A stretch of DNA of 64,000 nt from Streptomyces sp. ISL-100 (GTDB taxonomy: Bacteria > Actinomycetota > Actinomycetes > Streptomycetales > Streptomycetaceae), in NCBI RefSeq assembly GCF_018614615.1, contig NZ_JAGGOK010000094.1:48467-112466 (forward strand), read 5' to 3'. Below, piece by piece: positions 52,267 to 60,370 of this stretch (within the stretch, counting starts at the first letter, position 1; the number at the start of each line of letters is the position of its first letter). The notes beneath the pieces were generated by a model. It made no database searches. It saw nothing but the letters and a program-made list of their open reading frames with translations, and had not been told where the DNA came from. The translations under genes were made by a program, and so were the position numbers.

Positions 52267-52810
52267 GAGCGGCGAGGCGCTCCTTCCAGAAGGCCTTGTA
52301 CGCCGCCACCTCCGCAGCGTCCGCGAGCTTCGTGTGCTGGAGTGCCACCTGGGTCTTCGACTCGCCCTTGGGAGTGAAGCTGACGGAGAGCCGACTGTTC
52401 CCGTAGTCGGCCGACAGGGTCTTCCCCGCCCGGTGCGTACGCAGCGAAAACTCGCTCCCGGGAAGCCACCGGCGGCGTACGCCCGCATCGGTGAAGGCGG
52501 CCTCGCAGCGCGCGACCGGTGTTTCCACGGTTCTGCTGCCGCTCGTCTGCCAGTCACCGGTCGAAGACTGGCCGACCTCGCGCAGTCCGCGTTCCTGCTC
52601 GTATCCGACCGTGATCGACTGGGCGTACCACCCGTCCACGGCGAGGTCGTCGGTCAGGTGACGGGCGATCTCGGTGTGGGTGCGCCCGGCGGCGCCCCAC
52701 GCGTCGAGGAGGGCGAACCACGCGTCCCAGTTCCGGCCGGTGGCGGCCTTCAGCACGTCGACCGACAGCTTCTCGGTGATCTTCTTGCCGGCGCCGGCGG
52801 AGCGGGTCAT
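52244..52810 (-). CDS. SRPBCC (AHSA1-like) family protein
   Basis: This 188-residue protein has a START/AHSA1-type cavity domain over residues 65-185, with FSLRTHRAGKTLSADYGNSR and KTQVALQHTKLADAAEVAAYKAFWKERLAALKTLL at the end, typical of the family. The N-terminal 55 residues (LSVDVLKAATGRNWDAWFALL) form a small helical extension found in several actinobacterial relatives (DUF4287-like). The ligand is unknown. The ATG at 52810 is used. It overlaps pcaV at its 3' end. Confidence 0.75.
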   Translation of the reverse strand: MTRSAGAGKKITEKLSVDVLKAATGRNWDAWFALLDAWGAAGRTHTEIARHLTDDLAVDGWYAQSITVGYEQERGLREVGQSSTGDWQTSGSRTVETPVARCEAAFTDAGVRRRWLPGSEFSLRTHRAGKTLSADYGNSRLSVSFTPKGESKTQVALQHTKLADAAEVAAYKAFWKERLAALKTLLES

Positions 52811-52947
52811 GGCGCCGACGCTAGAACGGGCGTGGCGCACCCGCAAGGCGGAAGTTTTCTGCGAGTTTCTGTTCGAGCGATGAGTTTCGCGCGGCCCCCG
52901 GGTCTACCCCTGCGAATGGCAACGACGAGAGAAGAGAGACACAGCTC

Positions 52948-53361
52948 ATGCCTCAGATGATCTTTGTGAACCTGCCGGTGAAGAACCTCGACACCACGAA
53001 GTCCTTCTTCAGCAAGCTTGGGTACTCCTTCAACCCGCAGTTCAGTGATGACAAGACCGCCTGTCTGGTGATCAGCGACACGATCTTCGCCATGCTGCTC
53101 ACCGAGCCGCGCTTCAAGGAGTTCACGAAGAAGGAGATCGCTGACACGAGCCGGACGACGGAGGTCCTGCTCGCGCTCAGTGCCGACAGCCGGGAGAAGG
53201 TCGACGAGATGGCCGACACGGCCCTCGCGTCCGGCGGATCCCCCGCGAACGAGCCCCTCGACCACGGCTTCATGTACGGCCGTTCCTTCCAGGACCCCGA
53301 CGGTCACACGTGGGAGATCATCTGGATGGACCCGTCGGCGGTCGAGGGCGGCCAGGGCTGA
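52948..53361 (+). CDS. VOC family (glyoxalase-like) protein
   Basis: This 137-residue vicinal-oxygen-chelate protein has the opening FVNLPVKNLDTTKSFFSKLGY and the closing SFQDPDGHTWEIIWMDPS. Its relatives include bleomycin-resistance and glyoxalase-like proteins; this subgroup is often annotated as a lactoylglutathione lyase-like protein with no proven activity. GAGAGAGA precedes the ATG at 52948. It lies alone, convergent with the SDR gene. Confidence 0.85.
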   Translation: MPQMIFVNLPVKNLDTTKSFFSKLGYSFNPQFSDDKTACLVISDTIFAMLLTEPRFKEFTKKEIADTSRTTEVLLALSADSREKVDEMADTALASGGSPANEPLDHGFMYGRSFQDPDGHTWEIIWMDPSAVEGGQG

Positions 53362-53388
53362 CGACCGGCCCCGGTCTGAAAGACGACG

Positions 53389-53427
53389 GAGGGCCTCAGG
53401 CTTCGGTTCTCACGAGGTGAGGCCCTC
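53389..53427. terminator. bidirectional hairpin at 53.4 kb
   Basis: GAGGGCCTCA and TGAGGCCCTC form a perfect 10-base stem between the VOC gene and the convergent SDR gene, overlapping the latter's end. Confidence 0.75.
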
Positions 53428-54339
53428 GTACGTCACCCCGGTGAGCTGCTCCGATGCCACCCACAGGCGCTCGCTCGCCACATCGTTTGTTGTCCACTTC
53501 GCGCGCCACGACTTCGTGGGCGCGCCCCGCCAGCCCTGGATCTTCGGCCCGGTGAACGAGTCGGGCTGTACGCCGGGTTCTGTCGCCGCGTACAGCGTCG
53601 GCAGGGCGCCGGACTCGGCGGGCTGGGCGATGATCCTGTTCCCCAGTGCCACGATCCGCTCGGCCGCCCTGCGCCCCTCCATCCGTACGCCCGCGCTCTG
53701 GAGGTTTGTGCTGGCATAACCGGGGTGGGCGGCCGCCGCGACGACGTCGGAACCGGCCGCGGCGAGGCGCGCGGCCAGCTCGTGGATGAAGAGCAGGTTC
53801 GCGGTCTTGGAGCGTCCGTACGCGATCCAGCGCCGGTACTTGCGCTCGCTGTTGAGGTCGCCGATGTCGATGTTGGACAGAGCGTGAAGGCCACTGGATA
53901 CGGTCACCACGCGCGCTGCGGGCGTCCGCAGCAGGTGCGGGAGAAGCAGCCCGGTGAGGGCGAAGTGCCCGAGGTGATTGACGCCGAACTGCGTCTCGAA
54001 GCCGTCGGCGGTCCGTCCGTACGGGAGCGCCATGACGCCCGCGTTGTTGATGAGCAGGTCGAGGCGGTCGTACGCGTACGAGCCTGCGAAGTCCCGTATG
54101 GAGGACAGGTCCGCCAGGTCGAGTGGCGTGAACTCGACGAGCGCACCCGGGACTTCGCGCGTGATGCCCGCCGCGGCCTCCTTGCCGCGTTGCTCGCTGC
54201 GGCACGCGAGCACCACGCGTGCGCCGCGGCGGGCGAGTTCGCGCGCCGTGACGAGTCCGATGCCGCTGTTGGCCCCGGTGACCACGGCCGTACGGCCGCT
54301 CTGGTCGGGGATGTCGCTCGCTTTCCAGCCAGTCGTCAT
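53410..54339 (-). CDS. short-chain dehydrogenase/reductase
   Basis: This 309-residue NAD(P)-dependent SDR has TGANSGIGLVTA (22-33), NNAG near 96 and the catalytic Y-x3-K as YGRSK (near 172-176), with Ser upstream in VSSGL. It resembles the retinol dehydrogenase/WW-domain oxidoreductase-like group often found in actinobacteria. The substrate is unknown. It lies 28 bases downstream of a second SDR gene on the same strand, so the two may be one transcript. Confidence 0.87.
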   Translation of the reverse strand: MTTGWKASDIPDQSGRTAVVTGANSGIGLVTARELARRGARVVLACRSEQRGKEAAAGITREVPGALVEFTPLDLADLSSIRDFAGSYAYDRLDLLINNAGVMALPYGRTADGFETQFGVNHLGHFALTGLLLPHLLRTPAARVVTVSSGLHALSNIDIGDLNSERKYRRWIAYGRSKTANLLFIHELAARLAAAGSDVVAAAAHPGYASTNLQSAGVRMEGRRAAERIVALGNRIIAQPAESGALPTLYAATEPGVQPDSFTGPKIQGWRGAPTKSWRAKWTTNDVASERLWVASEQLTGVTYEGLTS

Positions 54340-54367
54340 GGAGGTCAGCGTACGGCCGGACGATTCG

Positions 54368-55138
54368 TCAGGCGGAGGTGCCTCCGTCGATGACCAGGTC
54401 GCTGCCGACGACGGACGCGGCGTCGGCGGAGGCCAGGTACAGCACGGCGGCGGCGACCTCGTCGACCGTCGACACCCGGCCGAGCGGTGACTCGTCCTTC
54501 ATGCGGACGGCGCGCTCCGCTTCACTCTCGCCGCGTCGCAGCGACATGGTGGTCGCGGCGGGGCCGGGGCTGACCGCGTTGATCCGGACGCCGTCCTGGA
54601 TGTGGTCGACGGCTGCCGCACGGGTGAGGGCGGAGACGGCGGCCTTGGAAGCGATGTAGCCGGCGACGCCCGGGATGCGGCGGTGCGCGCCGAGGTTGGA
54701 CGAGATGTTGACGATCGCGCCGCCGCCTTCCTGGGTGCGCATCGCATCGATCTCGGCCTGCATCGACAGGAGTACGCCCGTGACGTTGATGTCGAGGAGC
54801 GTGCGCCAGTCCTCCTCGGACAGTTCGGCGACGGGCCCGCCTCCCCGGAACACACCGGCGTTGTTCACGGCGACGTCGAGGCTTCCGAACCGCTCGACGC
54901 TCTCGCGAACGAGCGCCCGAACGTCCTCGGAACGGCTGACGTCGGCGGTGATCGCGACCGACGCGCCACCGCCGCCCGCCCGCTGTACCAGTGCGACGGT
55001 CTCGTCGAGGGTCGCGGCGCTGCGTCCGGTGGCGACGACGTTCGCGCCCTCGGCGGCGAAGGCGAGCGCGATGGCACGGCCGAGACCGGAGCCCGCACCA
55101 GTGACGAGGGCGGTCTTGCCGGAGAAGCGAGCAGTCAT
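54368..55138 (-). CDS. SDR family oxidoreductase
   Basis: This 256-residue classical SDR has TGAGSGLGRAIA (14-25), NNAG near 92-95, Ser in ISSNL and YIASK (near 159-163) as the catalytic YxxxK. The ending SVVGSDLVIDGGTSA is typical. An operator-like site at 55160-55171 lies 21 bases before its start and matches one before the divergently placed TetR gene region, suggesting control by that repressor. The substrate is unknown. Confidence 0.88.
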   Translation of the reverse strand: MTARFSGKTALVTGAGSGLGRAIALAFAAEGANVVATGRSAATLDETVALVQRAGGGGASVAITADVSRSEDVRALVRESVERFGSLDVAVNNAGVFRGGGPVAELSEEDWRTLLDINVTGVLLSMQAEIDAMRTQEGGGAIVNISSNLGAHRRIPGVAGYIASKAAVSALTRAAAVDHIQDGVRINAVSPGPAATTMSLRRGESEAERAVRMKDESPLGRVSTVDEVAAAVLYLASADAASVVGSDLVIDGGTSA

Positions 55139-55159
55139 GGTCTGTCCGTCCTTATTCTT

Positions 55160-55171
55160 GAACGAGCGTTC
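55160..55171. promoter_or_regulatory. predicted TetR operator before SDR gene
   Basis: GAACGAGCGTTC is a near-palindrome (10 of 12) and matches GAACGATCGGTC upstream of the TetR gene at 10 of 12 positions. Confidence 0.5.
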
Positions 55172-55250
55172 TGTTATTAGAGCGTAAAAGAGACGCCCCA
55201 GGGGCGCCTGTGAAACGAGGTTGTCGGGTTCGGTGAGTCCAGGGATGCGG

Positions 55251-55835
55251 TCAGTCGAGAAGTGTCAGTGCCTGTTCGGCCGCGTCCCGCACCCTGGCCG
55301 GGTCGCTGGAAGCCTTCCCGACGACTCGCAGGCCCTGCATCAGCACGAGCAGCATGCGGGCGAGTGCCCGCGGATCGCGGTCCTCGGGCAGCTCGCCCTG
55401 TGCCTGTGCCCGTACGAGCGCGGAGTGCAGCAGGGTTTCGATGTTCTCCCAGCTCACCGCCACCCGGCGGGCCGCCGAGTCGTCGTGCGGGGCCAGCTCG
55501 GCGGCCGTGTTGGTGACGAAGCAGCCGGTCAGCCGTTCCGCGTCGGAGGCGGCCTCGGCGGCGAACCGCCGCATCACCGCGCGCACGGCCGGCAGTGCCG
55601 GGCCCGGCTGGGAAAGCTCGCCGAGCAGCTGCGGGTTGCGGGAGTCGGCGTACCGGTCGAGCGCCTTCAGGTAGAGCTCGTGCTTGCTGCCGAAGGTGGC
55701 GTAGATGCTGGCGCGGCCGATGCCGAGGTGCTCGACGAGGTCCGCCATGGTCGTCGCCTCGTAGCCGCACCGCCAGAACAGCTCCAGGGCTGCCTGCAGT
55801 GCGGCGTCGGGGTCGAATTCCTTGGTCCTTGCCAC
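55251..55835 (-). CDS. TetR-family transcriptional regulator
   Basis: This 194-residue regulator has an N-terminal helix-turn-helix (about 8-50; ALQAALELFWRCGYEATTMADLV, then EHLGIGRASIYATFGSKHELY) and a C-terminal ligand domain of the TetR_C type used by YcdC/ComR-like proteins. The GTG at 55835 starts the conserved part; a longer frame to 55871 would begin with TTG inside the operator-like site. It lies 112 bases upstream of the SDR gene on the same strand and probably controls it and itself. Confidence 0.85.
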   Translation of the reverse strand: MARTKEFDPDAALQAALELFWRCGYEATTMADLVEHLGIGRASIYATFGSKHELYLKALDRYADSRNPQLLGELSQPGPALPAVRAVMRRFAAEAASDAERLTGCFVTNTAAELAPHDDSAARRVAVSWENIETLLHSALVRAQAQGELPEDRDPRALARMLLVLMQGLRVVGKASSDPARVRDAAEQALTLLD

Positions 55836-55857
55836 GTCCCGAACACTAGCCTTACTG

Positions 55858-55869
55858 GAACGATCGGTC
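55858..55869. promoter_or_regulatory. predicted TetR operator before its own gene
   Basis: GAACGATCGGTC (reverse strand GACCGATCGTTC) lies 22 bases before the regulator start. It overlaps the last codons of nirD, so the promoter region of the TetR gene lies inside that gene's end. Confidence 0.5.
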
Positions 55870-56200
55870 AATTAACTCCGACGCGTACGGGGAACGTCTG
55901 CACAGCGACCGTGTCGTCGTCCAGACAGCGGCCCGTTTCCAGATCGAAGCGCTGCTTCAGGAGAGGCGACGCGACAAAGGGACGGCCGTTCGCGGATCCG
56001 ATCAGACCGCGCGACAGCACCTGGGCGCCGGAGAACGGGTCACGGTTTTCGATGGCGTACGGGCGCCCCGCGCGGTCCGTGAACAGCGCGGCCTGACGGC
56101 CGTCGGGGAGCAGGGCCGCCACACCCCGTCCAGGGGTGAGGTCGGACAGGGCACAGGCGGTGAACCAGGAGTCGTCGTCGATACGCAGTTGCAGGGTCAT
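55868..56200 (-). CDS. nirD: nitrite reductase small subunit NirD
   Basis: This 110-residue Rieske-like subunit works with NirB in NAD(P)H-dependent nitrite reduction to ammonium. The fold features WFTACALSDLTPGRGVAALL and IENRDPFSGAQVLSRGLIG are present; the Rieske Cys/His ligands are absent, as normal for NirD. The ATG at 56200 overlaps the nirB stop by four bases. It is the last gene of the operon. Confidence 0.92.
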   Translation of the reverse strand: MTLQLRIDDDSWFTACALSDLTPGRGVAALLPDGRQAALFTDRAGRPYAIENRDPFSGAQVLSRGLIGSANGRPFVASPLLKQRFDLETGRCLDDDTVAVQTFPVRVGVN

Positions 56201-58716
56201 CCCACTCGGGTCCCTTCGAGGGTGAGGAAGGTCAGGTCCGGCTTCATCTGGTCGCGCTCGGGAACGAACCGTACGGACGGGTCCGGCGCGTCGGGCGCGT
56301 TGACGAACGACACGAACCGGGACAGCCGCTCGGGGTCGTTGATCGTCTCGGCCCACTCGTCGCGGTAGCCGGACACGTGCGTGGCCATCAGGGCTTCCAG
56401 CTGCTCGCAGATGCCGAGCGAGTCGTGGACGACCACGTCCCTGAGGTGGTCCAGGCCGCCCTCCAGCCGCTCCAGCCAGGTGGAGGTGCGCTCCAGGCGG
56501 TCCGCGGTGCGGATGTAGAACATCAGGAACCGGTCGATGAGGCGCACGAGTTCCGCGTCCGACAGGTCCTGGGCGAGGAGATCCGCGTGACGCGGGGTCG
56601 CGCCGCCGTTGCCGCCGACGTACAGGTTCCAGCCGTTCGCGGTGGCGATCACACCGAAGTCCTTCGACTGCGCCTCGGCGCACTCGCGCGCGCATCCCGA
56701 GACCGCCGACTTCAGCTTGTGCGGCGCGCGCAGGCCCCGGTAGCGCAGCTCCAGGTCGATGGCCATCCGGACGCTGTCCTGGACGCCGTAACGGCACCAC
56801 GTCTGTCCGACACAGGACTTCACCGTCCTGAGGGCCTTCCCGTAGGCGTGGCCGGACTCGAAACCGGCGTCCACCAGGCGCGTCCAGATCAGCGGAAGCT
56901 GCTCGACGCGGGCCCCGAAGAGGTCGATGCGCTGGCCGCCGGTGATCTTCGTGTAGAGGCCGAAGTCGCGGGCCACTTCGCCGATCACGATCAGTTTCTC
57001 GGGGGTGACCTCGCCACCGGGAATGCGCGGCACGATCGAGTACGAGCCGTTGCGCTGCATGTTGGCGAGGAAGTGGTCGTTGGTGTCCTGGAGGGCGGCC
57101 TGTTCGCCGTCGAGGATGTAGCCGTTGCTCAGGCTGGCCAGGATCGAGCCGACCGTCGGCTTGCAGATCTCGCAGCCGTCGCCGCCCCGGGCTTCCTCGC
57201 GGCCGTGCGAGTCGAGCAGCGCGGCGTACGACGTGATGCGCAGGGTGCGGACGATCTCGTACAGCTCCGAGCGCGTGTGCGGGAAGCAGCCGCACAGGCC
57301 CTTGTCGCCGGACTGGGGAAGCAGCTGGCCGATCAGCTTCACGCAGCTGCCGCAGCCCGTGCCCGCCTTGGTGCACTTCTTCACCTCGGGGAGCGACGAA
57401 CAGGCGGTCACCTGCCCCTTGGTGACGTTGTGGCAGTTGCAGACCACCGCGTCGTCGGGGAGGGAGGACGGGCCGAGGGTGACCGAGCCGCCGCCCGCCG
57501 GCGCTATGAGCTGTTCCGGTGCGATGGGCGGTACGGAACCGGTGAGCGGCCGGAGCATCGCGTACGCGTCGGCATCGCCGACGAGCACGCCGCCGAGGAG
57601 TTCGCCGTCCGGGCTGACCACGAGCTTCTTGTAGACGCCGGAGCGCGAGTCGGAGTACGTGACGTCCAGGCAGCCCTCCGCGTGGCCGTGCGCGTCACCG
57701 AAGGACGCGACGTCCACACCGAGGAGCTTCAGCTTGGTGGACATGTCCGCACCGGTGAACGCCTTGGTCGCCTCCTCGGCCGTTCCCGCGATCGTTTCGG
57801 CGGCGGTCTCCGCCATCTCGTAACCGGGCGCGACAAGGCCGTACACCCGGCCGTCCACCGCCAGCGCGCACTCGCCGATCGCGAAGACCGCGGGGTCGGA
57901 CGTACGGCACTGCTCGTCGACGGCGATGCCGCCCCGCTCGCCCACCGACAGGCCGCAGTCCCGGGCCAGCTGGTCGCGCGGCCGTACACCCGCCGAGAAG
58001 ACGACGAGGTCGGTCTCCAGCGTCGAACCGTCCGAGAGGGACATGCCGTTCACCGCGCCGGCGTCGTCGGTGGTCACGGCCTGCGTACCGACGCCCGTGT
58101 GGACCTTAAGGCCCATGCCCTCGATCGTACGGAGAAGGGCCGCGCCGCCGCCCTCGTCGACCTGGACGGGCATCAGCCGGGGAGCGAACTCCACGACGTG
58201 CGTGGCGAGTCCGAGCCCGCTCAGCGCGCCCGCCGCCTCCAGGCCGAGCAGTCCGCCGCCCACGACCGCTCCCGTACGTGCTGTTTTCGCGTACGCCTCG
58301 ATCGCGAGGAGGTCCTCAATGGTGCGGTAGACGAAGCACCCTTCCGCGTCCTTCCCGGGAACGGGTGGTACGAAGGGGTACGAACCAGTGGCGAGGACGA
58401 GCGTGTCGTAAGTGAAGGTCCGTCCGGCGCGCGAGGTGACCATCCGCGCCTCGCGGTCGATGGCCGTCGCCGGGTCGTCCAGGTGCAGCTCGATGCCGTG
58501 CTGGTCCATGAAGTCCGGCTCGCCGAGAGCGAGCTCGTCGGGGGTGCGGCCCGAGAAGTACGAGGTCAGCTGGACACGGTCGTACGCGGCTCGCGGCTCC
58601 TCGCACAGCACGACGACACGCGCCCGCTCGGTCACGCCCCGCTCGGCGAGAGCCTCCAGGAAGCGCTGGCCGACCATGCCGTGGCCGACGACCACGATCG
58701 TGGGTGGTGTGGACAT
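56197..58716 (-). CDS. nirB: nitrite reductase large subunit NirB
   Basis: This 839-residue enzyme reduces nitrite to ammonium in assimilation. Domains in order: FAD/NAD(P)H-binding (about 1-300; VVVGHGMVGQRFLEAL), NirB C-terminal-like, BFD [2Fe-2S] (about 424-465; CNCHNVTKGQ ... CGSCVKL), ferredoxin-like half domain, and siroheme/[4Fe-4S] region with CVGQTWC (near 634) and CARECA (near 673). The ATG at 58716 (MSTPPTIVVVGHG) starts the protein; a longer frame exists upstream. It lies one base after the oxidoreductase gene, under a GlnR-type site. Confidence 0.95.
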   Translation of the reverse strand: MSTPPTIVVVGHGMVGQRFLEALAERGVTERARVVVLCEEPRAAYDRVQLTSYFSGRTPDELALGEPDFMDQHGIELHLDDPATAIDREARMVTSRAGRTFTYDTLVLATGSYPFVPPVPGKDAEGCFVYRTIEDLLAIEAYAKTARTGAVVGGGLLGLEAAGALSGLGLATHVVEFAPRLMPVQVDEGGGAALLRTIEGMGLKVHTGVGTQAVTTDDAGAVNGMSLSDGSTLETDLVVFSAGVRPRDQLARDCGLSVGERGGIAVDEQCRTSDPAVFAIGECALAVDGRVYGLVAPGYEMAETAAETIAGTAEEATKAFTGADMSTKLKLLGVDVASFGDAHGHAEGCLDVTYSDSRSGVYKKLVVSPDGELLGGVLVGDADAYAMLRPLTGSVPPIAPEQLIAPAGGGSVTLGPSSLPDDAVVCNCHNVTKGQVTACSSLPEVKKCTKAGTGCGSCVKLIGQLLPQSGDKGLCGCFPHTRSELYEIVRTLRITSYAALLDSHGREEARGGDGCEICKPTVGSILASLSNGYILDGEQAALQDTNDHFLANMQRNGSYSIVPRIPGGEVTPEKLIVIGEVARDFGLYTKITGGQRIDLFGARVEQLPLIWTRLVDAGFESGHAYGKALRTVKSCVGQTWCRYGVQDSVRMAIDLELRYRGLRAPHKLKSAVSGCARECAEAQSKDFGVIATANGWNLYVGGNGGATPRHADLLAQDLSDAELVRLIDRFLMFYIRTADRLERTSTWLERLEGGLDHLRDVVVHDSLGICEQLEALMATHVSGYRDEWAETINDPERLSRFVSFVNAPDAPDPSVRFVPERDQMKPDLTFLTLEGTRVG

Positions 58717-58717
58717 C

Positions 58718-60025
58718 TCAGGCGCCTCCAAGCAGATGGAACAACGGGGTGGAGGGGAGCGGTTCGTCGCCCTCCCAGGTGCGGGCGAGTTCGCCGACGG
58801 CGCCGAGATCGCCAAGCAGGATGCCGCCGATCAGCCGGTCCCCGCGCACGACGACCTTGCGGTACGCGCCACGGGTGGCGTCGGCGAGGCGGACGACGTC
58901 GTCGCCGGGGAGCGGGTTCGTCTCGCCGAACGCGGCGAGGTCGAGCGGCCCGGAGCCCTTGCCGCCGGCCCTGAGGGTGAGGCGGGTGAGGGCGCGGGTG
59001 CCGGTGTAGCCGCCGATGCTCTGCGACCAGGCGTCGGCGGCAGCGGCGTGGCTGGACAGTGGGCTGACGGAGGGCGCGGTCCGAGGTGAGTCCAGCAGCA
59101 GTGAGGCCAGGATGTCGGCCTGTTCGAGTGCCGGGCCCGCGAGACCGTATACGCGGCCGTTGTGCTCCGCGCAGTCGCCGATGGCGCGGATGTGCGGGTC
59201 CGAGGTGCGCAGCTCGTCGTCCACGACGATGCCGTGGCGCACCTCCAGGCCCGCGGCCTGCGCGAGGCCGATTCGGGGGCGCACACCGCAAGCCAGGACG
59301 ACGAGGTCGGCGTCGAGGGCGTAGCCGTCGGCGAGCTCGACGGCCCGCACGGTCCCGGCCCGCTCCCCGGCGTCGCAGCGCAGGCCGCGCACCCGGCACT
59401 CCGTGTGGACCTCGACGCCCAGCGTCTCCAGGTGGCCGCGCAGCAGCTCGCTCGCGGCCGGGTCGAGCTGGCGCTGCATGAGGTGTTCGCCCTGCTGGGC
59501 CAGTACGACCTGGGCGCCGCGCTCCGCGAGCGCGCGGGCCGCCGAGACGCCGAGGAGGCCACCGCCGATCACGACGGCGCGGGTGCCTTCGCGTACGGCG
59601 GCTGCCAGTGCCAGGCAGTCGTCCATCGTACGGAAGGGGTGGACGCCGTCGGGGAGGTCGGCGCCGAGGCCGCGCAGCGGCGGCAGGACGGGGTTGGAGC
59701 CGGTGGCGAGGACGAGTGTGCCGTACGGGACGACGCTGCCGTCGTCGCACTGCACCACCCGCTCGGCACGGTCGATACGGACCACGCGCACCCCGCGCCG
59801 TACCGGCGTCGCGGGCTGGGCGATGACCTCGGGGCCGTAGCGGCCGGCGAGGACCTCGGCGAGCAGCACCCTGTTGTAGGGGGCGTGCTCCTCTTCGCCG
59901 ATGACGGTGACCTTGGGCCCCGTCGCTTCGGTCGCCTCGGTCGCCGGGGTGGGCTGACGGGTCAGCTGCCGGGCCAGCCGGGCACCCGCCGTCCCGCCGC
60001 CGATCACCACGATGTCCTTGCTCAT
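58718..60025 (-). CDS. NAD(P)/FAD-dependent oxidoreductase of the nitrite operon
   Basis: This 435-residue flavoprotein resembles the NirB N-terminal reductase and nitrate-reductase electron transfer proteins. It has IVVIGGGTAGARLARQL (5-21), VLATGSNPVLPPL near 105, AVVIGGGLLGVSAARAL near 145 (NAD(P)H) and IRAIGDCAEHNGRVYGL near 285 (second FAD motif). The C-terminal 100 residues resemble NirB-type extensions. As the first gene of the operon it may pass electrons to nitrite or nitrate reduction. The exact acceptor is unknown. A LASLLLDSP linker is variable. Confidence 0.85.
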   Translation of the reverse strand: MSKDIVVIGGGTAGARLARQLTRQPTPATEATEATGPKVTVIGEEEHAPYNRVLLAEVLAGRYGPEVIAQPATPVRRGVRVVRIDRAERVVQCDDGSVVPYGTLVLATGSNPVLPPLRGLGADLPDGVHPFRTMDDCLALAAAVREGTRAVVIGGGLLGVSAARALAERGAQVVLAQQGEHLMQRQLDPAASELLRGHLETLGVEVHTECRVRGLRCDAGERAGTVRAVELADGYALDADLVVLACGVRPRIGLAQAAGLEVRHGIVVDDELRTSDPHIRAIGDCAEHNGRVYGLAGPALEQADILASLLLDSPRTAPSVSPLSSHAAAADAWSQSIGGYTGTRALTRLTLRAGGKGSGPLDLAAFGETNPLPGDDVVRLADATRGAYRKVVVRGDRLIGGILLGDLGAVGELARTWEGDEPLPSTPLFHLLGGA

Positions 60026-60370
60026 GACCGCAGACTGCCGGGGCGGTGTTACCCGACCGCATCCCATCTGTTTCCCGCGGGGAACACTGCGCTCAGCGCA
60101 CGGCGCACGGCGCTGTGAGGGGGAGCGGGGGACGGGGCGGCGGAGGCTGCCGAGGCTCAATACCCCTTCAGCCGATCCTCAAGGCCGTCTCAAGGCTCCC
60201 TCAAGGCCTCTTCACGGATCACCTTCCGGGCCGCTGACGTGGGCTTTCGGGGGCGCGACTGCGCGCATCCGGCACCTGTGCAACCGGTCGCAAGAGTCGC
60301 ACCGGCGGCACCCCGGCGCCGGCCGCACCGGCGGCACCGGACCCGGCTTCGCCATCCGGAGGAAGCTCAG
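60026..60370. other. intergenic region between nir operon and TSUP gene
   Basis: The left end (60048-60085) holds the GlnR-type site. The middle has a GC-rich run and, near 60176-60210, three copies of CTCAAGGC. Right of it is a GGAGGAAG ribosome-binding site for the permease. No gene is supported in between. Confidence 0.5.
60048..60085. promoter_or_regulatory. predicted GlnR binding site
   Basis: On the reverse strand four five-base boxes GTTCC, GAAAC, GATGC and GTAAC are each separated by exactly six bases. This is the GlnR layout (gTnAC-n6-GaAAC, repeated). It lies 22-60 bases before the first gene of the nitrite operon, fitting known GlnR control of nirB in Streptomyces. Confidence 0.78.

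Noticed and set aside
56377..58974. An 865-residue frame opposite nirB.
   Set aside because: It is the usual GC-rich mirror of a real gene.
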